The notes under the pieces: generated by a model
The model's input: the letters and a program-made list of their open reading frames with translations, nothing else
What the model was told of the DNA's origin: nothing
The model's database searches: none
Part shown: piece by piece, positions 46,098-55,757 of the stretch
Layout: every line of letters begins with the position of its first letter
Position numbering within the stretch: position 1 is the stretch's first letter
Program-made: the position numbers and the translations under genes
Origin: Pokkaliibacter plantistimulans
Lineage (GTDB): Bacteria; Pseudomonadota; Gammaproteobacteria; Pseudomonadales; Balneatricaceae
Length of the DNA stretch: 64,000 nucleotides
Direction of reading: 5' to 3'
NCBI RefSeq assembly: GCF_003194385.1
Contig: NZ_LAPT01000022.1
Coordinates: 45,864 to 109,863 of the forward strand

Positions 46098-46411
46098 TAC
46101 GGTCTCACCCTTCCTATCTACACCCGGCTTGGCTTTCGGGAGCTGGCGCTGGTGTTCATCGTTGGCATTGTACTCTGTAAAGGACAGCCTTCATACCGCC
46201 CTGGTGCGCAGCACAATGGCGCTCTTGCCGCAAATGTGTGACTGCTATGACCGCATTGCCAATAGCCTCTGGCTTATGGGGCAATAGGGAGGCTCTGCTG
46301 GTATGGCGGGATGTGCAGTGTATACTGACGGCCATCTTTTTTGGGGAGGCAGCCATGGTTATCACGGTGATGACGGTGCTGCTTCAAGCCTTCTCTCGGA
46401 CGGACTGAAGT
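46098..46411. other. Divergent region between gpmI and the rhodanese gene
   Basis: Holds a TATACT (46321-46326), a possible -10 box without a clear -35, about 85 bp before the rhodanese start, and a 17-codon ORF at 46355-46408. Nothing else is recognised. Confidence 0.5.
46355..46408 (+). CDS. Short upstream ORF (17 codons) before the rhodanese gene
   Basis: ATG 46355 has a strong GGGGAGG five bases upstream. The ORF encodes a hydrophobic start (MVITVMTVLL) and a polar end (SRTD) and stops at 46406-46408, three bases before the rhodanese ATG. The rhodanese gene itself has no good Shine-Dalgarno, so ribosomes finishing this ORF could restart there. It may be a leader peptide used for translational coupling or control. 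No homologue known to me. Confidence 0.55.
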   Translation: MVITVMTVLLQAFSRTD

Positions 46412-46825
46412 ATGGAACGTTACATTGAATTTGTGGTGAAGCACTGGGAACTGGCAGTGGCTTTTGCAGCGGTGCTGGGTTTGTTGCTCTGGACTGAAAA
46501 GCGCAAAGGAGGTCCATCGCTGAGTACTCAGCAGGCAACCATGCTGATTAACAAGGAAGATGCGGTGGTGGTCGATGTTCGGCCACGTAAAGAGTTTGAA
46601 ACCGGACATATCGTCAACAGTATCAATATTCCCGCTGCTGACTTTGACAAACGTGCTGATGAACTGAACAAGCATAAGGACAAGCCCATCATTGTAGTAT
46701 GTGCGATGGGGCAGAGTGCTGGTGCGAGCGCCAAGACACTGCAGACGCGGGGTTTCGCGCGCGTGATGAAGCTGTCAGGTGGTATCGCTGAATGGAAAGG
46801 CGCCAACCTGCCCGTGGTTCGTTAA
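46412..46825 (+). CDS. Membrane-anchored rhodanese domain protein
   Basis: A 137-residue protein with one membrane segment (about 13-28) and a rhodanese domain whose active-site Cys97 is in VVCAMGQSAGAS. DVRPRKEFETGHI is the typical entry loop. It would carry persulfide sulfur or act in redox control. The order rhodanese-grxC-secB is conserved in gammaproteobacteria. Its ATG has no clear Shine-Dalgarno and follows a short upstream ORF by three bases. Confidence 0.9.
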   Translation: MERYIEFVVKHWELAVAFAAVLGLLLWTEKRKGGPSLSTQQATMLINKEDAVVVDVRPRKEFETGHIVNSINIPAADFDKRADELNKHKDKPIIVVCAMGQSAGASAKTLQTRGFARVMKLSGGIAEWKGANLPVVR

Positions 46826-46840
46826 GTGTTGGGAGGGAGC

Positions 46841-47098
46841 ATGCAAGCTGTCGAAATCTACACTACCCGTTACTGCCCTTATTGCATCCGTGCCAAGCAG
46901 TTATTGCAGCATAAAGGTGTGGAATACAAAGAGATTGCCGTAGATGGTGATAACGCGGCACGCCAGACAATGATGCAACGTGCCCAGGGTCGTCATACGG
47001 TGCCACAGATTTTTATCGGTGAGGCTCATGTGGGCGGCTGTGATGATCTTTATGCGCTGGAGCGTGCCGGAAAGCTGGATACCCTGCTGGCTGGCTGA
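46841..47098 (+). CDS. grxC: Glutaredoxin 3
   Basis: An 85-residue glutaredoxin with the active-site CPYC (Cys12, Cys15), the TVPQIFIGEAHVGG loop that fixes the cis-proline, and GCDDLYALERAGKL at the end. It reduces protein disulfides with glutathione. ATG 46841 has a strong GGGAGG just upstream. It lies between the rhodanese and secB genes. Confidence 0.95.
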   Translation: MQAVEIYTTRYCPYCIRAKQLLQHKGVEYKEIAVDGDNAARQTMMQRAQGRHTVPQIFIGEAHVGGCDDLYALERAGKLDTLLAG

Positions 47099-47148
47099 TA
47101 CTCTTTGAACGTTTTTTACCTCTGAACTGCTTAGCGTAAGGAATTCTC

Positions 47149-47595
47149 ATGGCTGACGAACAACAAGCCCAACAGCCCCAGTTTGCACTGCAGCGCCTTT
47201 ATCTGAAGGACGTGTCCTTCGAAGCGCCAGGTGTGCCGCTGGTATTTACCAAGGCTTGGGAACCCAAGGTTAAGTTGGATCTGAATGCCGGTGCTAATCA
47301 TCTGGCTGAGGGTCTGTATGAAGTGGTGGTCAGCGTAACAGTGACCGTACAGAACGCCGATGAGACTGCTTTCCTGGTGGAAGTGGAGCAAGCTGGTCTG
47401 TTTGTGGCTCGTGGTATTGAGGGGGATGCACTGGAGCATACTCTGCATGCATTCTGTCCCAACGTACTGTTCCCCTATGCTCGCGAAGCGGTAGACAGCC
47501 TTGTCGTTAAAGGCGGTTTCCCACCGTTGATGCTGGCGCCGGTTAACTTTGATGCGCTGTATGCTGAACAGAAAGCCAAGGCTCAAGTTCAGTAA
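47149..47595 (+). CDS. secB: Protein-export chaperone SecB
   Basis: A 148-residue cytosolic chaperone that keeps preproteins unfolded and hands them to SecA. The family blocks are clear: [34 protein letters not shown], and the conserved [41 protein letters not shown] precedes its ATG. A strong bidirectional terminator follows. Confidence 0.97.
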   Translation: MADEQQAQQPQFALQRLYLKDVSFEAPGVPLVFTKAWEPKVKLDLNAGANHLAEGLYEVVVSVTVTVQNADETAFLVEVEQAGLFVARGIEGDALEHTLHAFCPNVLFPYAREAVDSLVVKGGFPPLMLAPVNFDALYAEQKAKAQVQ

Positions 47596-47615
47596 TTCCC
47601 AGTGTTTCTGGACAA

Positions 47616-47648
47616 ATAAAAAACGGAGCTTGTGCTCCGTTTTTTATT
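47616..47648. terminator. Bidirectional intrinsic terminator between secB and suhB
   Basis: AAAAAACGGAGC, loop TTGT, then GCTCCGTTTTTT: a GC stem flanked by A and T runs, so it works for secB on the plus strand and suhB on the minus strand. Confidence 0.95.
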
Positions 47649-47662
47649 TGGATTTAGCAGGC

Positions 47663-48478
47663 TCAAGCCTGCAGATCACTGGCTGCGCTCTGAAGGCTTT
47701 GGGTCAGTGCCTTGAACAGCTTCGGACTGGCTGCCATGACATGGCCGCTATTGCGGTAGCTGGGGCTGCCATTCAGGTCGCCCAGCAGAGCGCCAGCTTC
47801 CTGTAGCAGCAGCGTGCCTGCATCCAGTTCAATCTCGTTGCGGTTCAGCATGACGATGGCATCCAGCTGGCCTGCTGCCAGTGCCGCCATTTCCAGCAGG
47901 GCGCTGCCACACTGATAGACATGGGCGTTGCCCATCATCAGCTGGCGCTGCACATTCAGATAGGTGCTGAGCAGATGGCGATTGCTGATGACGTTGTCAA
48001 AAGTAATGCCGATCAGGGCCTTGTCGAGCTGGGCGCGATTGCTCAGACGAATGCGACGGCCATTAAGCTGTGCACCACGACCGCGGCTGGCAGTGAACTC
48101 GTCACCGGTTACAGGGTTGATGACTAGTACGTGTTCAACTTTGCCTCTGATCTTGGCGGTCAGTGACAGTGCAAAAGAAGGCAGGTTGCGGCTGTAATTC
48201 AGCTCACCATCCAGCGAGTTGATTGTCCATTCGGCTTCGGTGTGCTCGCCCGTGGCGGTCTGGATAACACCGCTGGCACGACCGTTGATGCTGTGCTGAG
48301 GAAATGCCTTGAGGATGGTGCGGGCAATGCTTTGCTCAGCACGTTGGCAGGTTTCCATAACGAACTTGTTGACGTCCTGTCCTTCGGCGCGAACCAGATC
48401 CAGGCGTTCAAGTGAGCGTACAAGGTTTTCAGAGGCAATACGCGCGGCGCGTAAAGCAATATTCAGCATGGGCTGCAT
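47663..48478 (-). CDS. suhB: SuhB-like protein with degenerate phosphatase site
   Basis: A 271-residue protein that aligns over its length with E. coli SuhB (MLNIALRAARIA; GRGAQLNGRRIR; GSALLEMAALAAGQLDA). SuhB is an inositol monophosphatase by fold and also part of the rRNA antitermination complex with NusA, NusB, NusE and NusG. Here most catalytic residues are changed: the EE of the TEES motif is R67-A68, the DPLDGT motif reads N87-S-L-D90-G-E92, and the WDxAAG motif is I-E217-L-D-A-G. Only one of the expected metal ligands, Asp90, is kept. It is probably not an active phosphatase, whereas the structural parts needed for the ribosomal role are preserved. It diverges from trmJ. Confidence 0.88.
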   Translation of the reverse strand: MQPMLNIALRAARIASENLVRSLERLDLVRAEGQDVNKFVMETCQRAEQSIARTILKAFPQHSINGRASGVIQTATGEHTEAEWTINSLDGELNYSRNLPSFALSLTAKIRGKVEHVLVINPVTGDEFTASRGRGAQLNGRRIRLSNRAQLDKALIGITFDNVISNRHLLSTYLNVQRQLMMGNAHVYQCGSALLEMAALAAGQLDAIVMLNRNEIELDAGTLLLQEAGALLGDLNGSPSYRNSGHVMAASPKLFKALTQSLQSAASDLQA

Positions 48479-48700
48479 GGCAACAATTTACCGAGAAAGA
48501 CTTACCAAGAAGGACCGAATTACCAATGACCGACGATTGTGATATCCGACTCATGATATCGGGGCAAGTGCGCAAGTATAACAAACTTCTGTCGACTCGC
48601 ATCTGCCAAAGTGTGTCGAATGCGCCAATGATGTCGTCCAGTGGCGCATCTTTTTTTGTGGTTTGCTACAATAGCGCGCCATTTTTGTTGAGGTTTGAAA

Positions 48701-49435
48701 ATGCTTGAGCGCGTCCGCATTGTTCTGGTCAATACGTCATTGCCTGCCAATATTGGGGCGGCCGCGCGAGCCATGAAGACCATGGGGTTGGCGCAGATGG
48801 TGCTGGTGGCGCCAAAGATATTTCCAAGCCCCGAGGCGGATACGCTGTCATCCGGCGCTACCGATATCCTTGCTCAGGCACGAGTCGTTTCTTCGTTGGA
48901 TGAAGCCATCGCAGGGTGCCGGCTGGTCATTGGTACCAGCGCCCGATCACGCCATATTCCATGGCCGTTGCTCAATCCACGTGCAGCGGCGGCGCAAGCC
49001 TGGGCTGAACTGCCCGTAGGTGAAGTGGCTTTGGTCTTTGGTCGTGAGGATCGGGGTCTGACTAACGACGAATTGCACAAGTGTCATTATCACGTGCATA
49101 TTCCGACCAACCCTGATTTCAGCTCGCTCAATCTGGCGGCTGCGGTTCAGGTACTGGCTTACGAAATGCGCATGCGTAGTCTGGAGGATGATCAGGTGGA
49201 GGCCCCCTTCTGGGGCGTGGATTGGGATATCGATGCCGCTCCTGCCGAAGATATTGAGCGACTGTTCGTGCATCTTGAGCAAGTGTTGGTCAAAGTTGAT
49301 TTTCTTGATCCTGAAAACCCGAGACAGTTAATGACGCGGTTGCGCCGTCTGTTCCTGCGCTCGCGTCTCGACACTGTTGAGCTGAATGTGCTGCGTGGCT
49401 TCTTGACTGCTATCGAAAAATCGTCGAAGCAATAA
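48701..49435 (+). CDS. trmJ: tRNA Cm/Um32 methyltransferase TrmJ
   Basis: A 244-residue SPOUT methyltransferase that methylates the 2'-O of nucleotide 32 in tRNA. It opens with VRIVLVNTSLPANIGAAARAM and contains the trefoil-knot blocks ALVFGREDRGLTNDEL and IPTNPDFSSLNLAAAVQVLAYE. ATG 48701 has GAGG seven bases upstream; an in-frame TTG at 48695 is less likely. trmJ next to iscR and suhB is a conserved order in gammaproteobacteria. Confidence 0.95.
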   Translation: MLERVRIVLVNTSLPANIGAAARAMKTMGLAQMVLVAPKIFPSPEADTLSSGATDILAQARVVSSLDEAIAGCRLVIGTSARSRHIPWPLLNPRAAAAQAWAELPVGEVALVFGREDRGLTNDELHKCHYHVHIPTNPDFSSLNLAAAVQVLAYEMRMRSLEDDQVEAPFWGVDWDIDAAPAEDIERLFVHLEQVLVKVDFLDPENPRQLMTRLRRLFLRSRLDTVELNVLRGFLTAIEKSSKQ

Positions 49436-49456
49436 CCTACTAAATTGCTCAGCTAT

Positions 49457-49489
49457 ATACTTGATAAAAATAGTCGGGATTAGCATAAT
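49457..49489 (+). promoter_or_regulatory. iscR promoter with type 1 IscR-binding site
   Basis: TTGATA (49461-49466), a 17-bp spacer and CATAAT (49484-49489) form the promoter. Overlapping it, 49457-49481 matches the type 1 IscR consensus (half-sites around YYGACT and AGTCRR) at 21 of 25 positions. Holo-IscR should repress the operon here, as in E. coli. Confidence 0.8.
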
Positions 49490-49575
49490 ACGTCCATCTT
49501 GGTGATTTGATGAGTCAGGGCACGGTCTGTGTTCTGGCTTGGTATAAAGCTTAAGGCGCGCCGGGAGCGAGCACG

Positions 49576-50058
49576 ATGCGACTGACAACCAAAGGGCGCT
49601 ATGCCGTCACGGCGATGCTGGATCTGGCATTGCATCGTGGCAAAGGTCCCACCAGCTTGGCGGATATATCAGAGCGTCAGGGGATTTCGCTGTCCTATCT
49701 GGAACAGCTGTTTGCCAAACTGCGCCGACATGACCTGGTCAAGAGCGTGCGTGGTCCGGGGGGGGGCTATCAACTGAGTCGCGATCTTGAGTGTATCTTC
49801 GTGGCTCAGGTTGTGGACGCTGTTAACGAAACAGTAGATGCCACGGGGTGTGGCGGGCAGGGTGGCTGCCAGCAGATGGGAGAAACCTGTCTTACTCATC
49901 ATCTATGGTGCGATCTGAGTGACCAGATTCATTCTTTTTTGAGTGGTATCAGTCTGGCTGATCTGGTCTCGCGTCGTGAAGTGCAAGCCACCGCAGAGCG
50001 TCAGGATCGTCGCCATCAGAGCAGACAAATGAGTGCTGATCGAATCGCCGTAGGCTGA
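49576..50058 (+). CDS. iscR: Iron-sulfur cluster regulator IscR
   Basis: A 160-residue Rrf2-family regulator carrying a [2Fe-2S] cluster. The winged helix is at the N-terminus ([18 protein letters not shown]) and the wing is [10 protein letters not shown]. The ligands are Cys92, Cys98, Cys105 and His108; compared with E. coli there is one extra residue before the third Cys. It heads the Isc operon, whose promoter overlaps a type 1 site. Confidence 0.96.
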   Translation: MRLTTKGRYAVTAMLDLALHRGKGPTSLADISERQGISLSYLEQLFAKLRRHDLVKSVRGPGGGYQLSRDLECIFVAQVVDAVNETVDATGCGGQGGCQQMGETCLTHHLWCDLSDQIHSFLSGISLADLVSRREVQATAERQDRRHQSRQMSADRIAVG

Positions 50059-50118
50059 TCGGTACCCAGACCGTGATTTTGCTATTTGAGGAAGGGTTTC
50101 GGCCCTGGAGAGTTAAGC

Positions 50119-51333
50119 ATGAAGTTGCCTATTTTTCTTGATTACCAGTCCACTACCCCTGTTGACCCTCGTGTTGCTGAGAAAATGGTCCAGTGTCTTA
50201 CGATGGATGGCGTTTTCGGCAACCCGGCGTCGCGATCACATGTGTTTGGCTGGAAAGCAGAAGAGTTGGTTGAGCAGGCGCGTGATCAGGTAGCTGACCT
50301 GATTGGTGCCGACTCTCGTGAAATTGTCTGGACATCCGGCGCGACCGAAGCGAGTAACCTGGCTATCAAGGGCGCTGCGCACTTCTACCAGAAAAAAGGC
50401 AAGCACGTTATCACCTCCAAGATCGAACACAAGGCAACGCTGGACTCGTGCCGGCAGCTGGAGCGTGAAGGTTTCGAGATTACCTACCTGACGCCTAACG
50501 CCAATGGCATGATCGAGCCTGAAATGGTGGCAGAGGCTCTGCGTGATGACACCGTGTTGGTGAGTCTGATGCATGCCAACAATGAAATTGGCACCATTAC
50601 TGATATTGCTGCCATCGGCAAACTGACGCGTGAGCGTGGCATTTTGCTGCATGTTGATGCGGCACAGAGCGTAGGTAAGATTCCTGTCGACGTTGAAGCA
50701 ATGAATGTTGACCTGATGTCGCTTACTGCTCACAAGATTTATGGCCCCAAAGGCATCGGTGCACTCTATGTGCGTCGCAAACCGCGTGTTCGTATCGAAG
50801 CACAGATGCATGGTGGTGGTCATGAGCGCGGTATGCGTTCAGGCACACTGCCTACTCACCAGATTGTTGGCATGGGCGAGGCCTATCGTATTGCCAAGCT
50901 GGATATGGAAAAGGATGCTGCCCATGCCAGCGCGCTGCGTAACCGTCTGTGGAATGGTGTTAAAGATATGGAGGCGGTGTACCTCAATGGCGACGCAGAC
51001 CATCGGGTGGCGGGTAACCTGAATATTAGCTTTGCCTATGTGGAAGGCGAGTCGCTGCTGATGTCCCTGAAAGACTTAGCGGTATCCTCTGGTTCGGCCT
51101 GTACGTCGGCCAGCCTGGAACCTTCCTATGTGCTGCGTGCACTGGGTTTGAATGATGAGCTGGCACACAGTTCAATCCGTTTTGGTATCGGCCGCTTCAC
51201 CACTGAAGAAGAGGTGGACTACGCCGTGGAATTGATTCGCAAGGCAGTAGATAAACTGCGTGAGCTTTCTCCCCTCTGGGATATGTATAAAGAGGGTGTT
51301 GATCTGAGCACGGTGGAGTGGGCTCATCATTGA
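50119..51333 (+). CDS. iscS: Cysteine desulfurase IscS
   Basis: A 404-residue PLP enzyme that takes sulfur from cysteine for cluster building, tRNA thiolation and other uses. The PLP Lys206 is in [11 protein letters not shown] and the persulfide Cys328 in [14 protein letters not shown], the same numbers as in E. coli. ATG 50119 has GGAG upstream. It hands sulfur to IscU encoded next. Confidence 0.98.
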   Translation: MKLPIFLDYQSTTPVDPRVAEKMVQCLTMDGVFGNPASRSHVFGWKAEELVEQARDQVADLIGADSREIVWTSGATEASNLAIKGAAHFYQKKGKHVITSKIEHKATLDSCRQLEREGFEITYLTPNANGMIEPEMVAEALRDDTVLVSLMHANNEIGTITDIAAIGKLTRERGILLHVDAAQSVGKIPVDVEAMNVDLMSLTAHKIYGPKGIGALYVRRKPRVRIEAQMHGGGHERGMRSGTLPTHQIVGMGEAYRIAKLDMEKDAAHASALRNRLWNGVKDMEAVYLNGDADHRVAGNLNISFAYVEGESLLMSLKDLAVSSGSACTSASLEPSYVLRALGLNDELAHSSIRFGIGRFTTEEEVDYAVELIRKAVDKLRELSPLWDMYKEGVDLSTVEWAHH

Positions 51334-51384
51334 TGATGGGCTTCAAGTACTACGCACATTTCAGAGAAAGTTGAGGAGATTGAT

Positions 51385-51768
51385 ATGGCTTACAGTGACA
51401 AAGTAATCGACCACTACGAAAACCCCCGCAACGTTGGCAAGCTTGATGCGGCTGACCCTACTGTGGGGACTGGCATGGTAGGAGCGCCTGCCTGCGGAGA
51501 CGTGATGCGTCTGCAAATCAAGGTCAATGAGCAGGGTGTAATTGAAGATGCCAAGTTCAAGACCTACGGCTGTGGTTCCGCCATCGCTTCCAGCTCGCTG
51601 GTTACCGAGTGGATGAAAGGGATGACTCTGGATCAGGCCGCTGAAATCAAGAACACTTCTATCGCTGAAGAGTTGGCCCTGCCTCCGGTCAAGATCCATT
51701 GCTCGGTATTAGCTGAAGACGCCATCAAGGCAGCCATTGACGATTATCGCGCCAAGGTTGCGAAGTGA
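51385..51768 (+). CDS. iscU: Fe-S scaffold protein IscU
   Basis: A 127-residue scaffold on which [2Fe-2S] clusters are built. The three cluster cysteines are Cys37 (PACGDVM), Cys63 (YGCGSAIASSS) and Cys106 (IHCSVLAE), and the LPPVK motif (99-103) recognised by HscA is intact. Confidence 0.98.
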   Translation: MAYSDKVIDHYENPRNVGKLDAADPTVGTGMVGAPACGDVMRLQIKVNEQGVIEDAKFKTYGCGSAIASSSLVTEWMKGMTLDQAAEIKNTSIAEELALPPVKIHCSVLAEDAIKAAIDDYRAKVAK

Positions 51769-51812
51769 TTTGACTGTGACAGTGCCAGCTTTGCTGGCAC
51801 CCAGGAGAGCGA

Positions 51813-52142
51813 GTGGAAATGGGCATAAGCATGACAGAAGCGGCCGCGCGCCATGTCGATCGCTACATCAAAGGGCGTGGACAAGGGCAGGGCGTACGCC
51901 TCGGTGTGCGAACCTCTGGTTGTTCCGGGCTGGCTTACGTTCTGGAGTTTGTTGATCAGCCGGATGACACAGACGAAGTTTTTGAGTCGTTTGGAGTCAA
52001 AGTGTTCATTGATCCAAAAAGCCTAGCTTACCTCGATGGTACCGAGCTGGATTTCGTCAAGGAAGGTCTGAACGAAGGCTTTAGGTTTAACAACCCTAAT
52101 GTACGCAGTGAATGCGGATGTGGTGAAAGCTTTAACGTCTGA
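51813..52142 (+). CDS. iscA: A-type Fe-S carrier IscA
   Basis: A 109-residue A-type carrier with the three conserved cysteines: one in TSGCSGLAY and two in the C-terminal ECGCGESF. It passes clusters, mainly [4Fe-4S], to target proteins. GTG 51813 has AGGAG at the best spacing; ATG 51819 and ATG 51831 are possible shorter starts. Confidence 0.95.
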   Translation: MEMGISMTEAAARHVDRYIKGRGQGQGVRLGVRTSGCSGLAYVLEFVDQPDDTDEVFESFGVKVFIDPKSLAYLDGTELDFVKEGLNEGFRFNNPNVRSECGCGESFNV

Positions 52143-52192
52143 ATTAGCAGGCGTCATGAGTTTCCCTTGTTTTCCAGCCAGTGAAGCCTGCC

Positions 52193-52729
52193 ATGGATTT
52201 TCGTCAGAACTACTTTGAGCTGTTCGGTCTGCCGGTGTCTTTTGCGGTGGAACAGGTGGTGTTGCAGCAGCGGTATCAGGAGTTGCAGAAAAGCCTGCAC
52301 CCGGATCGCCATGCAGCAGCCAGTTCGCAGCAGCAGCGCATGGCACTGCAGTACGCCACCTATGTAAATGAAGGATTGGCTACGCTGAAGTCACCTCTGA
52401 AGCGCGCTGGCTACTTGCTGCAGTTGGCAGGTCTGGATGTGCGATCAGAAGCCAACACTACCAAAGATGTCAACTTCCTGATGCAGCAAATGGAGTGGCG
52501 CGAAGCCTTGCAGGAGGCCAATGCTGCTACTGACCCCTTTGCAGTGCTGAACAGTGTTCGAGATGAAGTCGGGCAAGCACGTGACGGGTTATATCAACGC
52601 TTTGTCAGCGCCTGGCAGCAAGGGGACGCCGATTCCCTCGCTCAGGCGCACGAATGCCATCGCCAGCTGCAATTCATGCATAAGCTGCTCGACGAAGTTG
52701 ATGCCATGGAAGAACGGCTCGACGACTAA
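52193..52729 (+). CDS. hscB: Co-chaperone HscB
   Basis: A 178-residue J-domain protein. The HPD motif is in LQKSLHPDRHAA, and the helical C-terminal domain that binds IscU follows. It brings IscU to HscA and stimulates its ATPase. Confidence 0.96.
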   Translation: MDFRQNYFELFGLPVSFAVEQVVLQQRYQELQKSLHPDRHAAASSQQQRMALQYATYVNEGLATLKSPLKRAGYLLQLAGLDVRSEANTTKDVNFLMQQMEWREALQEANAATDPFAVLNSVRDEVGQARDGLYQRFVSAWQQGDADSLAQAHECHRQLQFMHKLLDEVDAMEERLDD

Positions 52730-52748
52730 TCATCATTAAGGTATTGCC

Positions 52749-54608
52749 GTGCTACTGCAGATATCAGAACCGGGCCAAAGCCCACAGCCTCATCAAAGCA
52801 AGCGAGCGGTAGGTATTGATCTGGGGACGACCAACTCCCTGGTGGCTACTGTACGCAGCGGTGAACGAGTTACCCTGGCCGATGAGCAAGGCAGGGATAT
52901 CGTTCCTTCTATTGTGCGCTATGCCGAAACCGGTATTGAAGTGGGTGAGGTTGCGCGCGCAGCCATGGCTATCGATTCGGAAAATACCCTGTCATCAATC
53001 AAGCGCCTGATGGGGCGTGGTATTGCTGATGTTGACAGCTCGACGCTTGCTTATCAGCTGGAAGCCAGTGATTCAGGTATGCCCTATGTGCGTACGCGGG
53101 CAGGTCTGGTCAGTCCTGTGCAGGTCTCTGCCGAGATTCTGAAAACTCTGGCAATGCGTGCCAGGGCTTCGCTAGGTGGTGAGCTGGACGGTGTTGTGAT
53201 CACCGTGCCGGCATACTTTGATGATGCTCAGCGTCAGGCGACCAAAGACGCTGCTCGACTGGCTGGTTTGCAGGTGCTCCGTCTGTTGAATGAACCTACG
53301 GCAGCCGCTGTCGCCTATGGGCTGGATGAGCAGGCAGAGGGGATCATCGCTGTCTATGATCTGGGCGGTGGTACCTTTGATATTTCCATCCTGCGCCTGC
53401 ACAAGGGTGTGTTCGAGGTCATGGCCACAGGCGGTGATTCGGCGCTGGGTGGTGACGATTTCGATATGGCTATTGCTCGTTGGGCAGTGACGCAGTGGCA
53501 ACTGCCTGAGGCTGAGCTATCAGGGCGGGACTGGCGCCTGCTGTTGCAGTCTGCCTGTGCCGCCAAAGAGCAGTTGGCTCAGCATGAAGACGTACAGCTG
53601 CAGCCCGCGCTGCCCGGCATAGAGTCAACACTGGTGCTGACCCGCCAACAGATGAGCCATTTGCTGGATGGTCTGGTGCAGCGTACGTTGCGAGCCTGTC
53701 GCAAAGTCCTGCGTGATGCGGGTATCTCTGCTCAGGAGGTGAAGGACGTCGTTATGGTGGGTGGCTCTACCCGCACCCTGTATGTGCGTGAGCAGGTCGC
53801 AGCCTTTTTTGATCGCCAGCCACTGACCTCCATTGATCCAGATAAGGTAGTGGCACTGGGCGCTGCCGCCCAGGCTGATATTTTGGTCGGTAACAAGCGC
53901 GATGCTGACATGCTGTTGCTGGATGTGATTCCGCTGTCTCTTGGTCTGGAGACGATGGGTGGTTTGGTCGAGCGTGTTATTGATCGGAATACGGTGATTC
54001 CGGCTGCCCGCGCGCAGGAGTTTACGACTTTCCGCGATGGTCAAACGGCGATGATGATTCACGTGGTGCAGGGCGAGCGTGAACTGGTTTCTGATTGCCG
54101 CTCTCTGGCGCGTTTTGAGCTACGAGGTATTCCTCCGTTGGCTGCAGGCGCAGCACGTATTCGCGTGACGTTTCAGGTGGATGCAGATGGCTTGTTGAGT
54201 GTGGCTGCAGAAGAACTGTCTACTGGCGTCAGTAGCAGTGTCGTGGTCAAGCCCTCCTATGGGCTTTCCGAAGATGAAATCGGGTCGATGCTGAAGGCGT
54301 CCTATCAGTTTGCTGAAGTGGATATGGCCGCACGGGCCCTGCGAGAGCAACAGGTTGAGGCGGATCGTCTGCTGGAAGCGCTGGACAGTGCCTTGGAAGC
54401 TGATCAAACGCTTCTGTCTGCAGCAGAGTTGCAGGCAATGCGCGAAGACATGGCGCAGCTGCTGACGTTACGCCAGCAGACACAAGATCACACTGCCTTG
54501 TCGGCGGCGATTGAGGCTTTGAGCCAGAGTACCGATTACTTTGCTGCCCGACGCATGGATCGCAGCATTCACGATGCGCTGGCCGGCCATCGTGTAGATG
54601 AATTTTGA
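52749..54608 (+). CDS. hscA: Fe-S chaperone HscA
   Basis: A 619-residue Hsp70 specialised for IscU. It starts at GTG 52749 (AAGG upstream) with the ATPase hallmarks [27 protein letters not shown] and [10 protein letters not shown]; the substrate-binding part begins near 390. It helps release clusters from IscU. The spacing to hscB is 19 bases. Confidence 0.97.
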   Translation: MLLQISEPGQSPQPHQSKRAVGIDLGTTNSLVATVRSGERVTLADEQGRDIVPSIVRYAETGIEVGEVARAAMAIDSENTLSSIKRLMGRGIADVDSSTLAYQLEASDSGMPYVRTRAGLVSPVQVSAEILKTLAMRARASLGGELDGVVITVPAYFDDAQRQATKDAARLAGLQVLRLLNEPTAAAVAYGLDEQAEGIIAVYDLGGGTFDISILRLHKGVFEVMATGGDSALGGDDFDMAIARWAVTQWQLPEAELSGRDWRLLLQSACAAKEQLAQHEDVQLQPALPGIESTLVLTRQQMSHLLDGLVQRTLRACRKVLRDAGISAQEVKDVVMVGGSTRTLYVREQVAAFFDRQPLTSIDPDKVVALGAAAQADILVGNKRDADMLLLDVIPLSLGLETMGGLVERVIDRNTVIPAARAQEFTTFRDGQTAMMIHVVQGERELVSDCRSLARFELRGIPPLAAGAARIRVTFQVDADGLLSVAAEELSTGVSSSVVVKPSYGLSEDEIGSMLKASYQFAEVDMAARALREQQVEADRLLEALDSALEADQTLLSAAELQAMREDMAQLLTLRQQTQDHTALSAAIEALSQSTDYFAARRMDRSIHDALAGHRVDEF

Positions 54609-54616
54609 GGTGATAG

Positions 54617-54955
54617 ATGACACAGATTATTTTTCTTCCCCACGAAGAAGTCTGCCCTGAAGGCAAGGTGATCGAAGTTGAGCCAGGGGTGTCGATCTGT
54701 GATGCAGCACTGCGTCATGGCATTGAGATAGAGCACGCGTGCGAGAAGTCCTGTGCCTGTACCACCTGCCATGTCATCGTCCGCGAAGGTTACAGTAGCC
54801 TCAACGAGGCAGATGAGCTGGAAGAGGATATGCTCGACAAGGCGTGGGGTCTGGAGCCTGATTCGCGGTTGAGTTGTCAGGCTATCGTGGGTGACACGGA
54901 TCTGGTTGTGGAGTTACCCAAGTACACCCTGAATCACGCATCAGAGCGTCATTGA
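54617..54955 (+). CDS. fdx: Isc-type [2Fe-2S] ferredoxin
   Basis: A 112-residue adrenodoxin-type ferredoxin. The ligands are in CEKSCACTTCHVI (three cysteines of the C-x5-C-x2-C pattern, plus the extra Cys typical of Isc ferredoxins) and a later SCQAI. It supplies electrons for cluster assembly. Confidence 0.97.
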   Translation: MTQIIFLPHEEVCPEGKVIEVEPGVSICDAALRHGIEIEHACEKSCACTTCHVIVREGYSSLNEADELEEDMLDKAWGLEPDSRLSCQAIVGDTDLVVELPKYTLNHASERH

Positions 54956-54966
54956 GGAGCATCGTT

Positions 54967-55161
54967 ATGCACTGGACTGATGTACAGGACATTGCCATTG
55001 AGTTGGCTGAAGGGCATCCCGATGTGGATCCCCAATATGTTCGATTTACCGATTTGCATCGCTGGGTGTGCGAGCTGGAAGGATTTGAAGATGATCCTGA
55101 GCGCTCCAATGAAAAAATTCTTGAAGCGATCCAAATGGCCTGGATCGAAGAAGCGCGTTAG
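54967..55161 (+). CDS. iscX: IscX iron-binding regulator
   Basis: A 64-residue acidic protein with the IscX blocks WTDVQDIAIELAE, DPQYVRFTDLHRWV and FEDDPERSNEKILEAIQMAW. It binds iron and tunes IscS activity. GAGGAG precedes the ATG. A terminator follows, which closes the operon. Confidence 0.95.
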   Translation: MHWTDVQDIAIELAEGHPDVDPQYVRFTDLHRWVCELEGFEDDPERSNEKILEAIQMAWIEEAR

Positions 55162-55196
55162 ACCCTGTGATGCATGATAAGTTGTTGATTGCATGT

Positions 55197-55224
55197 CGCC
55201 CGCTATTGCGGGCGTTTTGTTTTT
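55197..55224 (+). terminator. Intrinsic terminator of the isc operon
   Basis: CGCCCGC, loop TATT, GCGGGCG, then TTTTGTTTTT. Confidence 0.95.
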
Positions 55225-55258
55225 GTGGATAACCCTACTCAGGGTAAAGGCTCTCACG

Positions 55259-55264
55259 TATAAT
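55259..55264 (+). promoter_or_regulatory. Probable -10 box of the ndk promoter
   Basis: A perfect TATAAT, 50 bases before the ndk start and downstream of the isc terminator. The -35 region is not close to consensus. Confidence 0.55.
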
Positions 55265-55313
55265 GCCCGGTTTAACTTCCAACCCCTAATCAAAGCATTT
55301 GCTGGAGAGAAAA

Positions 55314-55721
55314 ATGGCTATCGAACGTACCCTGTCCATCATCAAGCCTGACGCAGTTAAAAAGAATGTAATCGGTGAAATCATCACTCGTTTCGAGCGT
55401 GCTGGCCTGAAAGTTGTGGAAGGTAAACTGGTTACTCTGTCTCGTGAAGATGCCGAAGGCTTCTATGCTGAGCACAAAGAACGCGGTTTCTTCAATGACC
55501 TGGTATCTTTCATGACTTCTGGTCCTGTTTTTGTACAGGTGTTGGAAGGCGAAGAAGCCATTGCTAAAAACCGCCAGATCATGGGCGCGACCAACCCTAA
55601 AGAAGCAGCTGCTGGCACTCTGCGTCATGATTACGCGGATTCTATCGATGCCAACGCTGTACACGGTTCTGACTCCTCTACTTCAGCTGCTCGCGAAATC
55701 GCTTACTTTTTCGGCGGCTGA
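55314..55721 (+). CDS. ndk: Nucleoside diphosphate kinase
   Basis: A 135-residue enzyme that moves phosphate between nucleoside di- and triphosphates. It starts [15 protein letters not shown] and has the active-site His in [19 protein letters not shown] 55314 has GGAGAG upstream. Confidence 0.97.
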   Translation: MAIERTLSIIKPDAVKKNVIGEIITRFERAGLKVVEGKLVTLSREDAEGFYAEHKERGFFNDLVSFMTSGPVFVQVLEGEEAIAKNRQIMGATNPKEAAAGTLRHDYADSIDANAVHGSDSSTSAAREIAYFFGG

Positions 55722-55757
55722 TTCCCGGGTGGATTAGTCCACCTTTGACTGATTGAA

